DNA of 51,245 nucleotides from Variovorax sp. KBW07 (GTDB lineage Bacteria; Pseudomonadota; Gammaproteobacteria; Burkholderiales; Burkholderiaceae_C): the NCBI RefSeq assembly GCF_003852515.1, contig NZ_QAJK01000135.1:1-51245 (forward strand), read 5' to 3'. The notes below the pieces were generated by a model. That model searched no databases and was not told where the DNA came from. It saw only the letters and a program-made list of their open reading frames with translations. The translations under genes were made by a program, and so were the position numbers. Below, piece by piece: positions 1 through 8,400 of the stretch; position 1 is the stretch's first letter, and each line of letters starts with the position of its first letter.

Positions 1-1
1 A

Positions 2-352
2 GGGAGTCACGCGGGGCAGGTACTCACCTTGGTGGGTGACGTTCCCGCCTCCATTGTTGAGGTCGATCTAAAACTCTCCTATCGCGGGCAAACCATACGC
101 TTGGTTTCACCAGAGGCAGAAACCTCTGAGTCCACTGATTTTCGTCATGGCATCTTCAGGTTAGAGGCTGCGCTATCCGGTTCAAACAGGCTTCAGCTTC
201 AAGCCAAGCCCAAGAGCATCAAGTACAAAGGCAGCATGGGTGGTGGCAAACTCAACGCCAGCTTTGGCGCCACCCTCAAGAATGCGCCTGAACCCTTTAA
301 ATCCGATCTGAAAGGGGCTGAACTCAGTTGCATCTATGCGTATGAAGTTTGA
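2..352 (+). CDS. 3' part of a hypothetical integron-cassette protein
   Basis: The frame is open from the left edge of the window, so the gene is cut off at its 5' end. A TTG at position 29 lies in frame but is not a convincing start. The visible product is soluble, rich in beta-type residues, with no membrane segment or signal peptide, and ends in YAYEV. I do not recognise the family. Its stop codon lies only 5 bases before the attC site at 358-427. That is the usual spacing of a cassette gene and its recombination site, so I read it as the gene of a mobile integron cassette. Its base composition is less GC-rich than the genes after 2.8 kb. Confidence 0.6.
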   Translation, partial: GSHAGQVLTLVGDVPASIVEVDLKLSYRGQTIRLVSPEAETSESTDFRHGIFRLEAALSGSNRLQLQAKPKSIKYKGSMGGGKLNASFGATLKNAPEPFKSDLKGAELSCIYAYEV

Positions 353-357
353 GCAAG

Positions 358-427
358 GGCTAACAAATCGTTCAGCCAGACAAATAGCCGCTGCGCAGTT
401 ATTTGTCGGTTGACTCCAACGTTAGGC
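358..427 (+). other. attC: integron attC recombination site (59-base element)
   Basis: This is a 70-base imperfect inverted repeat with attC architecture. The outer boxes are GGCTAAC (358-364) and GTTAGGC (421-427), the second matching the R' consensus GTTRRRY; they pair with one mismatch. The inner arms TCAGCC (372-377) and GGTTGA (408-413) pair through one G.T. An 8-bp perfect stem follows, GACAAATA (379-386) with TATTTGTC (400-407), and A378 is unpaired, like the extrahelical bases that direct integron integrases. The site starts 5 bases after the stop of the preceding gene on the same strand. Cleavage would fall between G421 and T422. Confidence 0.87.
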
Positions 428-561
428 CTTAGGTGCCGTCTGACGGCGGTCTGCACGCGGCCACTACCGGTCATTCGGCGTGCCGACACAACGGGGCATT
501 TGCGGTTACTGGCGCGCCGCCAAGGTGACACGCGCTGCGAAGCCAAGAACTTGGGGCATGA

Positions 562-1038
562 ATGCTTGAGCGTCATTTCGACAAATCTGTGAGACGCATC
601 GTTGAGCCGGTCGTAGCAGCCTGGGGTTTTACGACTGGTGACGGGCGTGGCTGCACTTTCCATCGGCAGGTGCACGATGACCTGTTCCACTTCATTCACT
701 TTTCGCAGCGGTCGAGCGGTATTGAGTTTGAGGTATGGGTCTTTCCCGGGACGCCTTTGCTCGGGCCCGAACAGTGGGCTCGCTTCCCAGACTTCGTGGG
801 CGTTCCAACGGGTCAGGCCGCAGGCCTCAATGCGAAGCTCGGGGTGGGCGGCGGTGCGTCTCGTTTTCCCTGCAGAGATAGCAAAGTTCTGGACGTCGCG
901 CTCTCGCGGGCAGCTGTGCCGGCACTGCAGATCCATGCTCGTCCCTACTTGGCCAACTTCCAGTCACTGAAGGACCTCGTTCCGGCGTTGGAACATCGCC
1001 AATGGGCGAGCCTTCTCGTCCCCGGTCAGGACGGCTGA
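562..1038 (+). CDS. hypothetical small protein, possibly DUF4304-like, second cassette gene
   Basis: A 158-residue soluble protein begins about 135 bases after the attC cleavage point. The N-terminal pattern (a helix, then a WGF segment, then HRQVHDDLFHFIHFSQR followed by EFEVWVF) resembles DUF4304-type proteins, which start with a helix and an aromatic strand pair, but the match is only by eye. There is no signal peptide or membrane helix. The ATG at 562 is preceded by a GGGG-containing stretch a few bases upstream. No attC is recognisable after the stop, so this is either the last gene of a decayed array or a gene that merely sits beside one. The function is unknown. Confidence 0.6.
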   Translation: MLERHFDKSVRRIVEPVVAAWGFTTGDGRGCTFHRQVHDDLFHFIHFSQRSSGIEFEVWVFPGTPLLGPEQWARFPDFVGVPTGQAAGLNAKLGVGGGASRFPCRDSKVLDVALSRAAVPALQIHARPYLANFQSLKDLVPALEHRQWASLLVPGQDG

Positions 1039-1101
1039 CCGGCATGGCGAACAAGGCGCTCTTGGCCCGCGACGTGGATAGCGCCTCGACTGCAGCCGGC
1101 C

Positions 1102-1122
1102 AAAACCAGCCATTTTGCTGGT
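1102..1122 (-). terminator. probable intrinsic terminator of the DTW gene
   Basis: The arms ACCAGC (1105-1110) and GCTGGT (1117-1122) form a perfect 6-bp stem with a 6-base loop. Read on the minus strand, the hairpin is followed by TTTT and lies a few bases past the TAA stop (1126-1128) of the minus-strand gene. It also lies between two convergent genes. The short U-run makes it a modest terminator. Confidence 0.5.
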
Positions 1123-1125
1123 CAC

Positions 1126-1788
1126 TTAAATGAACCCCGTCGCCCTTGGTCGAGGGCAGGACTTGTCGGTTTGCGCGTTTCGCTGCCCGCCAGCCTGCTC
1201 CAAGTACTCTACAAACCCGTCGAAGGCATTCAACAAGGGCTGGAACCGCGCCGCATCGCCTTCCAGTTGGCACAAGGCGTAGCAGGTCGCCTCCAGCGTG
1301 GACAGCTGGTCGGGCCCATGGGCTTTGCGGATACGGTAGTGCGAAGGCGGCAGGTTGCGCAGGGCCAAGCGGGGCAACTGTTGCAGTGGCGGGCTTTGGT
1401 AGAGCATCTTTCGGCTTTTGCGCCAAGTGCCGTCCAGCACGACCAGCCGCAGGCGCGACTGGGCTTGCGGCCACTCGGTCGGTAGTGGGGGTGGGGCCCG
1501 CAGGTCCGGGGCGGTATCTTGCAGACTGTCCGGGTACAGCAGCAGCGTGTGCTTGCCATCCACCGGCCAGACCGGCGCGGCAAATGCCTCACCCACCACC
1601 AAGCGGCAGTGCGCCAAGCTGAGGTGCAGCAGGCGAGCACTGCCTTTGGCCTGGTGTACCTCCAGCGGGTGCTGCAGCACCAGTACCTCCACCGCGTGGG
1701 CGGTGGGCGCGACCCAGCGGCAAATGCAGGCGCTGAGCGGGCGCAGGCAAGCGGTGCACTGGGGGCGGGGGACCAAAGCGGCGGACAT
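1126..1788 (-). CDS. tRNA-uridine aminocarboxypropyltransferase (DTW domain)
   Basis: This 220-residue enzyme belongs to the DTW family (E. coli TapT/YfiP). The family transfers the 3-amino-3-carboxypropyl group of S-adenosylmethionine to uridine, giving acp3U in tRNA, in the cytosol. The N-terminus has the zinc-ribbon-like cysteine pattern CTACLRPLSACIC. The signature segment LDGTWRKSRKM is in the middle, followed by STLEATCYAL, matching the conserved TxEA helix. The length is usual for the family. The C-terminal 20 residues look poorly conserved. It is transcribed towards the cassette-like gene at 562-1038 and ends near a hairpin. It is probably ordinary chromosomal content rather than cassette cargo. 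Confidence 0.88.
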   Translation of the reverse strand: MSAALVPRPQCTACLRPLSACICRWVAPTAHAVEVLVLQHPLEVHQAKGSARLLHLSLAHCRLVVGEAFAAPVWPVDGKHTLLLYPDSLQDTAPDLRAPPPLPTEWPQAQSRLRLVVLDGTWRKSRKMLYQSPPLQQLPRLALRNLPPSHYRIRKAHGPDQLSTLEATCYALCQLEGDAARFQPLLNAFDGFVEYLEQAGGQRNAQTDKSCPRPRATGFI

Positions 1789-1947
1789 GGCTGAATTTTA
1801 TTCAGCGTGCCTGGCCAAACAATGCGTGGAAGGAGGTGTCTCTTGGCTTTGGCGCGACGGCTGGCAGCTTTGGACAATCTCGGAAGACCACAGTGGGCCC
1901 ATTGCGGCCTTTCGGCCTTCTTGAAAGCGGACGTCGCCGGACGTCCA

Positions 1948-2340
1948 CTACTCCTTGGAGTAGCGGAACACACCCAAAAATATGGGGTCATCGGCGATGG
2001 GCCTTTTCACCTTCTCTGGCGCATACGCAAAATCGAACTGAACAGTTACCCAGCGAGCTTCTGAGAGTTTTCGGCGTTCTGCTACTTTCACGGCAGTGGC
2101 GGCGAAACTGCCGGAGTATGAAATCTCCTCCAGTAACCGCTCCACTTTTGTCAGCTCGAACGAAAAGCAGTTTGCTTCTTGATCGTCCAAGCTGTAGTAG
2201 CCGACGCCACAAAGATCCTGCAGCACGTCGATCAATTGATCGGCATCTTGCGAGTAGCCCAGCCAGATCGACACTTTGCCAGGGCTTTCGAAGTCCTGCG
2301 TGTAGAAGTCGTCATCTTCGGAATAGTCGCGGTGCGGCAT
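1948..2340 (-). CDS. Imm22-type immunity protein, orphan
   Basis: The product resembles immunity family 22, polymorphic-toxin immunity proteins that neutralise a cognate nuclease or deaminase-type toxin in the cytosol. The features are an acidic N-terminus, then KVSIWLGYS and a helix (LIDVLQDL), and an ending FDFAYAP...FLGVFRYSKE that fits the family's closing strands. I chose the ATG at 2340 (130 residues) because homologous cores begin about there. An in-frame ATG at 2442 would add 34 residues of unconvincing sequence. No toxin gene adjoins it, so it is an orphan immunity gene, a common cargo of accessory regions. The family call is by eye and moderate. Confidence 0.55.
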   Translation of the reverse strand: MPHRDYSEDDDFYTQDFESPGKVSIWLGYSQDADQLIDVLQDLCGVGYYSLDDQEANCFSFELTKVERLLEEISYSGSFAATAVKVAERRKLSEARWVTVQFDFAYAPEKVKRPIADDPIFLGVFRYSKE

Positions 2341-2633
2341 GTGGATGTGAGGAGCTGGAGAAATACGATTGAATGTCAAGTTGCGGCCGATGGCAGTCTT
2401 CGGTGCGCCGCCACAATGGCCGGCACAAGCCAGCGTTGACATCGCAATCTAGCCGCTAAATTCCAAAGCGAGTGAGACAAAACTCGAAGAATTCCATCTT
2501 TAGCGAAACACCGATTCCGTCCTGAATGATTGATCGGCGCGTAGGTGGTTGACTCGTAGAGGATGCAAGTTCCACACCCTGTGAATCTCGACAAGAGCAC
2601 TGGTTTATCAGCCGCAAGCGCAGAGCGTGAACT

Positions 2634-2725
2634 GTGCGACTGGCACCGGGTGCTCCCCGCAGCGAAATAAAGGAGGAGCGAAGCGGGGGACATTCGCGGA
2701 GGGGAGTACCCGGTGTCAGTCGCAC
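2634..2725. repeat. large palindromic element, likely dispersed repeat
   Basis: The outer 25-base arms (2634-2658 and 2701-2725) are complementary at 23 of 25 positions, and both exceptions are G.T-type. Pairing continues inward imperfectly with GCAGCGAA against TTCGCGGA. The 42-base centre contains AAAGGAGGAGCGAAGCGGGG. An RNA or single strand of this sequence would form a very stable hairpin. I recall nearly identical sequences scattered through Variovorax genomes, but cannot verify it here. The surrounding noncoding stretch (2443-2868) shows no other gene. It also contains a weaker stem-loop at 2455-2504. Confidence 0.7.
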
Positions 2726-2868
2726 TCGCCCTGAATACACGCGCCACGAATGACCTGCATCGGCCCCCGAACGCCCCAAAGTCATTCGACCGTCACGAAC
2801 CCTCACTAGCATTCGCTGCAACATGCCCGCGCCGGGCGGCGGCCTTCGCCGGGCGTATCGACGATCTC

Positions 2869-3648
2869 ATGCGGCATGAACTCCCTTTCACTTTCACCAC
2901 GCTGGCTCGCAGCTTCCCCGCGCACGCCATCGCGATGACGTTCACGCTGACACTGGCCTTGACCGCCTGCTGCATGACACTCGCGTCCGTGAACGCCCAC
3001 GCGCAAACCGAATCAGCGCCGCCGCCACCGCAAGGCGACCGCATCCGCTTCGACATCGCACGCCAGCCCCTGACGTCGGCCTTGGAGCAATACGGCCTAG
3101 CGACGGGCCTGCCGGTGTTCTTCGACGCGGGCCTGGTAGCAGGCCGAACCGCAACGGCCGTGCATTCCGCTGCAACGCCAACCGAGGCGTTGCGCGTTCT
3201 TCTTCAAGGCACGGGCCTCGTCGCCGACTACACCGGCACCGGCTCGACCGCCGCTTTCGTGCTCAAGCCCGCACCGGGCGACGCGGCCTTGCCCGCAACG
3301 GCCGATGGCGTGGTGCCCGAGGCGGCTGCCACGCCGCCCGTGCACCGCAACTACGACGGCCTTGTCCAGACCCGCATCTGGGAAGCCTTCTGCGGCAATC
3401 CGCGCACCGCGCCCGGCGGCTACCGCACCGCGATGCGCTTCGTGATCGACGGCACCGGCCGCATCGCCAACGCCTTCCTGCTGCACACCAGCGGCGACCG
3501 TGCGCGCGACGGCGCGATTCTCGATACCCTGCGGCAGATCCGCATCGACCAGCCGCCGCCGCCCGACATGGTGCAGCCGCTCACGATGCTGATTCTTCCG
3601 CGCTCGCAGACGCCGGGGCTCGAATGCCCGACGGCGCCGCGGCACTGA
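2869..3648 (+). CDS. periplasmic STN/TonB-like signalling protein (VreA-like)
   Basis: About 259 residues. The N-terminus has a hydrophobic signal segment ending near NAHAQ. A secretin/TonB short N-terminal (STN) domain follows, starting at IRFDIARQPLTSALEQYG. An Ala/Pro linker leads to a TonB-like C-terminal domain (MRFVIDGTGRIANAFLLHTSGD...LDTLRQI). Such a stand-alone STN plus TonB-C protein without a beta-barrel is the architecture of P. aeruginosa VreA, which passes a signal to a FecR-type regulator. I took the ATG at 2869 because the frame upstream runs into the palindromic repeat and lacks signal-peptide character. The gene overlaps the following sigma gene by 25 bases, which suggests translational coupling. 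Confidence 0.75.
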   Translation: MRHELPFTFTTLARSFPAHAIAMTFTLTLALTACCMTLASVNAHAQTESAPPPPQGDRIRFDIARQPLTSALEQYGLATGLPVFFDAGLVAGRTATAVHSAATPTEALRVLLQGTGLVADYTGTGSTAAFVLKPAPGDAALPATADGVVPEAAATPPVHRNYDGLVQTRIWEAFCGNPRTAPGGYRTAMRFVIDGTGRIANAFLLHTSGDRARDGAILDTLRQIRIDQPPPPDMVQPLTMLILPRSQTPGLECPTAPRH

Positions 3649-4238
3649 GCCGGCCGCCCCACGCCATGCCCGAGAACGCGCTGCCGGCGCTGCGCAACTT
3701 CCTGGTCGCGCGCTACGACGAACTGAAGCAGCGGCTCGCGCGCCGGCTCGGCAATGCCGACCAGGCCGGCGACGCGCTGCAAGACACCTGGCTGCGCCTG
3801 GAGAGCCGCGACGACATCGACGGCGTGCGCGACCCGGCTTCGTACCTGCTGCGCGTGGCCGTCAACCTGGCCTACGACCAGCTGGGCCGGCAGGGCCGGC
3901 TGGCGACGTCCGAAGAAATCGAGGCGCTGCTCGAAGAAGCGCACGACCCCGCGCCGGGCCCGGCGCAGATCGCGGAAGACCGCTCCGAGATGGCTGCGCT
4001 GGCCGCGCTGATCGAACGCATGCCGCCGCGGCGCCGGCAGATCCTGGTGATGGTGCGCTGGGAACACCTGCCGCAGCGCGAAGTGGCGGCGCGGCTCGGC
4101 ATTTCGCTGCGCACGGTCGAGAAAGAACTGAAGGACGCGCACGACTACTGCGCCGCCCGCATGGGCCGTCCGCTCGCCGCGCCCGCTTCGTCCACACCCC
4201 CGCCAACGTCCCCTCCGCATGACGAACAGCAAAAATAA
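3624..4238 (+). CDS. ECF RNA polymerase sigma factor (FecI/VreI-like)
   Basis: A 204-residue group IV sigma factor. Region 2 is visible as FLVARYDELKQRLARRLG...DALQDTWLRL with the core-binding and -10-recognition helices. Region 4 is ILVMVRWEHLPQREVAARLG with the helix-turn-helix LGISLRTVEKEL for -35 recognition. The length is normal for FecI-like ECF factors, with a Pro/Ser/Thr-rich tail. The ATG at 3624 has a GGGG stretch 6-9 bases upstream; ATG 3666 is an alternative with no visible ribosome site. It lies between the STN protein and FecR, so the upstream signal protein and downstream anti-sigma factor very likely control it. The giant exoprotein gene at 5404 is the obvious target. Confidence 0.88.
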   Translation: MPDGAAALSRPPHAMPENALPALRNFLVARYDELKQRLARRLGNADQAGDALQDTWLRLESRDDIDGVRDPASYLLRVAVNLAYDQLGRQGRLATSEEIEALLEEAHDPAPGPAQIAEDRSEMAALAALIERMPPRRRQILVMVRWEHLPQREVAARLGISLRTVEKELKDAHDYCAARMGRPLAAPASSTPPPTSPPHDEQQK

Positions 4239-4268
4239 AGTGCGGTTCCCCGCCGCCAGAACCGTCTC

Positions 4269-5264
4269 ATGGATATGACACACACCGGCGAGCCCGACAA
4301 CGCGGATCAGGTCCGGCGCGAAGCGCAGGCCTGGCTGCGCCGGCTCACGTCCGGCGAGGCCACGCAGCGCGACGTCGAGGGCTTTCGCCGCTGGCAGGAC
4401 GGCAGCCCGCTGCACGCGCAGGCCTTCATGGAAGCGAAGCGCCTGTGGAAGGCGCTGGACCCGGCCATCGGCCAGATGATGGCGGCCAACCCGGCGCTGC
4501 TGGCCAGCCACCGGCAGGCGGGGCGCCGTCCCGTGCTCGCGCGCCGCGCCTTTCTCGGTGCGGCCGCCAGTGCCGCGGGCGTGGCCGGCATTGCCGCGGT
4601 CTACCCGCCGCTCGGCCTGTGGGCGCCGGTCGGTGAATGGAATGCCGACTTCCGCACGGCCACCGGCGAGCAGCGTTCGGTGGCGCTGGCCGACGGCATC
4701 GACCTGACGTTGAACACGCAGACCCGCGTGCAGCGCCAGGTGGCCGAAGGCCGCACGGTGGGCATCGACCTGCTCGCGGGCGAGGCGGCGGTCGACATGG
4801 CTTCTTCCACGCGGCAGGCCTTCGGCGTGGTCGCGGGAGCGGGCCGCAGCGAGGCCGAGGCGGGACGCTTCGAGGTGCGCTACCTCGATGGCAACGCCTG
4901 CGTGACCTGCATCGAAGGCCGCGTGCGCGTGGCGCATGCCATGGGCGCACGCATGCTCGAAGCGGGGCAGCAGCTGAGCTACGACGCGGCTTCGCTCGGC
5001 AAGGTGGCGGTCGTGCAGCCGGCCGACGTGTCGGCGTGGCGCACCGGCGTGCTGGTGTTCCGGCAGACGCCGCTGGCGCGCGTGGTGGAAGAAATCAACC
5101 GCTACCGGCCGGGCCGCGTGGTGCTGCTGGCCAAGCGGCTGAACGACCGCGAGGTGAGCGGCCGTTTTGCGATTGCCGCGCTCGACACGGTGCTGGTGCA
5201 GATCCAGCGTTCGTACGACCTCGATGCGCGTTCGTTGCCGGGTGGCGTGCTGCTGCTTAGCTGA
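4269..5264 (+). CDS. FecR-family anti-sigma regulator (VreR-like)
   Basis: A 331-residue inner-membrane sigma regulator. The N-terminal about 85 residues form the cytosolic sigma-binding helical part (AWLRRLTSGEATQRDVEGFRRW). A single membrane segment follows at about 93-118, and the periplasmic FecR domain starts near the segment EWNADFRTATGEQRSVAL. The C-terminal part (VFRQTPLARVVEEINRY) is the STN-contacting DUF4974-type domain. The membrane segment is preceded by ARRAFLGAAA, a twin-arginine-like motif at R92-R93; Tat-dependent export has been described for E. coli FecR. It starts 30 bases after the sigma gene in the same operon. By family rule it would hold the sigma factor until the periplasmic STN domain of the upstream protein signals. 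Confidence 0.87.
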   Translation: MDMTHTGEPDNADQVRREAQAWLRRLTSGEATQRDVEGFRRWQDGSPLHAQAFMEAKRLWKALDPAIGQMMAANPALLASHRQAGRRPVLARRAFLGAAASAAGVAGIAAVYPPLGLWAPVGEWNADFRTATGEQRSVALADGIDLTLNTQTRVQRQVAEGRTVGIDLLAGEAAVDMASSTRQAFGVVAGAGRSEAEAGRFEVRYLDGNACVTCIEGRVRVAHAMGARMLEAGQQLSYDAASLGKVAVVQPADVSAWRTGVLVFRQTPLARVVEEINRYRPGRVVLLAKRLNDREVSGRFAIAALDTVLVQIQRSYDLDARSLPGGVLLLS

Positions 5265-5348
5265 TGAATGTGACAGCTTGATTGGCCCCGATGCGCGGTC
5301 AGGAATGCTCAAAAGAATTAGCGGTTTTGTTTGCGTCCCCCGGTCTGT

Positions 5349-5396
5349 CCAGTAAGGGGCACAGGTTCTGTGCCGGTGCATTTCATTCTTTACTGG
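5349..5396 (+). promoter_or_regulatory. nested stem-loop in the exoprotein leader
   Basis: Two perfect inverted repeats are nested just before the exoprotein start codon at 5404. The outer stem is CCAGTAA (5349-5355) with TTACTGG (5390-5396). The inner hairpin is GGCACAG (5358-5364), loop GTT, CTGTGCC (5368-5374). The outer arm ends 7 bases before the ATG, where a Shine-Dalgarno sequence would lie. Folding could therefore hide or present the ribosome site, or the palindrome could be a protein-binding operator. No clear sigma-70 promoter is visible between 5265 and 5349. Confidence 0.45.
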
Positions 5397-5403
5397 GCGT
5401 CAG

Positions 5404-8400
5404 ATGAACACACACGTGGGACATGGCAACAACAACAGCCGCAAGCAGGGCGCTGTCGTTGTGCATGCGAGGAGCTTCCGGATTTCGCCGCTGGCGCAAG
5501 CGATGGCGCTGGCATTGGCGGCCGGCGCGGCCACGGTGCCGGCACACGCGCAGCAGCGTGCCTTCAGCCCGACGTGGTTCAACGCCAAGGGCGCGGCGCA
5601 GGCCACGGCCGCGGCAACCGGCCTGCTGCCCAACGGGCAGCCCGCGTCCAGCCTCGTGAGCCCGCTGGCGCAGCAGCAGCGCGCCAACGTGCAGCTCCAG
5701 CAATCGCTGGGCAACCTGAACCTCGCGGCGCGCGGCATCGCGGCGCAGCAGGCCGCGCAAGAGGCCGCGCGGCGTGCCGCGCAGAACGATCCCTCGGTGC
5801 CCGATGGCCTGGCCGATGGCGGCCTGAAGGTCGACACCCATTCGCTGACCGCCGGCTGGCTCAATGCGCGCCCGCTCGACGGTGATTCGCAAAAGAAGAA
5901 TGCCGATGGCCGCACGGTCGTCACCGTCGAGCAGACGGCCGACCGCGCCATCCTGAACTGGGAAACCTTCAACGTCGGGCGCAACACCACGGTGGCCTTC
6001 GCGCAGCAGAAAGACTGGGCGGTACTCAACAAGGTGAACGACCCGCAGGCGCGGCCGAGCCAGATCCAGGGCCGCATCCAGGCCGACGGCACGGTGATGA
6101 TCGCCAACCGCAACGGCATCGTGTTCAGCGGCAGCAGCCAGGTCGACACGCGCAACCTCGTGGCCGCGGCCACGCAGATCGACGACGCGCAGTTCCAGGC
6201 CAACGGCGTGTACGCCAGCGGCAACATGCCCAACTTCAAGAACGCGCAAGGGCGCGTCGAGGTGCAGGCCGGCGCAAGGCTTTCCACACCCGCGCCGACA
6301 TCGGCTACCCAAGGCGGCGGCTATGTGCTGTTGCTGGGCAGCGAGGTGCACAACGCCGGCGAGATCGCCACGCCGGGCGGGCAGGCCATGCTGGCGGCGG
6401 GCGACAGCTTCGTCATCCGCAAGGGCGTGGGCACCGATGGCAACCAGGCCTCGACCACGCGCGGCAACGAAGTGGCGGTTTCGCTGAACGCGAACAGCAC
6501 GGCGGGCACGGTGCGCAACACCGGCCTGATCCAGGCGCTCACTGGCGACGTCACGCTGGCGGGGCGCGAAGTGGTGCAGGGCGGTGTCGTTTTGTCCAGC
6601 ACGTCGGTGAACGGCCGCGGCACGGTGCACCTGAACGCGACCGGTGCCGCGGGCAAGGTCACGCTCGGCGAAGGCAGCACCACGGCCATCGTGCTCGACA
6701 CCAGCGGCGCCACGGCGCTCGACAGCCAGCGCGCGGGCCTGATGGCGCCGGCGGTGCCGGTCGACAGCACCAGCGGCATTCAGCTGGCGGGCAACGACCG
6801 CCGCGACCTGTCGCGCGTCGAGGTGGCGAGCGGCGGCACGGTCGAGTTCCAGAAAGACTCGCTCACGCTGGCCACCGGCGGCCAGGTGGCGGTCGATGCG
6901 AAGCAGCGCAGCCTGGTGCGCGAGGGTGCGCGCATCGACGTGTCGGGCGCGGTGGGCGTGAAGCTCACCATGGAGTCGAACAACGTCAAGATCAACGTGC
7001 AGGGCAACGAGCAGCGCGATGCTCCGGTCAACCGCGACGGCAAGAAGCTGAACAACACCGATCTCTGGATCGACCGGCGCACGCTGGTGCTGGTGCCGGG
7101 CGGCACCAACGGCTACCAGGGCGATCGCTGGTACACGGGCGGCGGCCTGCTCGAGGTGGGCGGCTACCTCAGCACGCAGGGCCACACGGTGGGCGAGTGG
7201 ATGGCGCAGGGCGGCGCGGTGAGCTTCACCGGCGGCGACGTGGTCACGCAGCGCGGCTCCAGCATCAATCTGTCGGGCGGCACGCTCGACGTGCTCACGG
7301 GCAAGATCAACCAGAGCTGGCTCAAGGGCGCGGACGGGCGCCTCTACGAAGTCAACAAGGCGCCGGGCGACCTGCGCTACACGGGCGTCTACAAGGGCTT
7401 CGAAGACGAGCACGCGCGCTGGGGCAAGAGCACCACGGGCTTCTTCTACAACCCGTTGATCGGGCCGCAGACGCGGCTGGAAAACGGCTACACCGTGGGC
7501 CGCGACGCCGGCCTGCTGGTCGTCGGCACCAAGGGCGCGGTGCTCGAAGGCGAGATCGTCGGTGAAACGTTCCAGGGCGAGCGGCAGACGCAGGCGCGGC
7601 AGGCCGGGCTCGACGGCTACAGGCAGTCGACCAGCGCGGTGGCGCAGCGCGGGCAGCTCGTCGTGGGCAACTACGACGCCTACTACGACAAGACGGCCGG
7701 TGCATTGCACCGGCGGCTAGAAACCGCGGGCATCCGGAACGTGGTGCTGGGCGACACGGCCGAAAGCATTGCCGCGGGGCTCGACCTCGCGACGGCGTTG
7801 CCGGCGGAACGCCGCGACACGTTGTTCCTCGACGCGGCGCAGCTCAGTGGCTTCCGCCTGGGCGCGGTGCGCATCGCGGCCACCGACGGCATCGTGGTCG
7901 ACAAGGCACTGCAGGCAGGCGACGGCGGCAACATCACGCTGTACAGCCCGAGCGTGAAGGTCAATGCCGACCTCGTTGCGCACGGCGGCGGCATCCAGTT
8001 GGGCAACGTGCTCGAACAGGTCAGCCTGAATTACCTGAAGGACACGACCGCTCTCGACGCACCGGCCGGCGGCACCGCCAGCGTGGTGCTCGCGGGCGGT
8101 GCCGGGCTCGACACCAGCGGCCTCTGGACCAACGTGCTGAAGAACCCGGCCGAGGCGGGCGGCGTGGCGTACCGCAACGGCGGCAGCGTGTCCGTGCGCA
8201 GCACCGGCGACGTGGTGCTGGGCAAGGGCAGTGTGGTCGATGTGTCGTCAGGCGCAGCGCTGTTGTCGAAGGCCAGACAGCAGGGCGGCAAGGGCGGCAG
8301 TGTCACGCTCGAAGCCGATGGCTTCAACACCGGCAGCGGCCATGTGGCGCTCGAAGGCGCGGCGCTGCGCGGCCAGGGCGTGGACGGCGGCGGCACGCTC

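Noticed and set aside
2455-2504. Second attC-like stem (GCTAAA/TTTAGC with inner CGAGT/ACTCG) near the immunity gene
   Set aside because: The right box reads TTTAGCG rather than GTTRRRY, so the cleavage G is missing, and the arms pair poorly between. It may be a decayed attC but cannot be supported.
2792-2806. GTCAC/CTCAC pair upstream of the STN protein as a Pho box
   Set aside because: PHO boxes are 11-base-spaced CTGTCAT-type repeats. Here the half-sites are degenerate and 10 bases apart, so PhoB control is not supported by the sequence.
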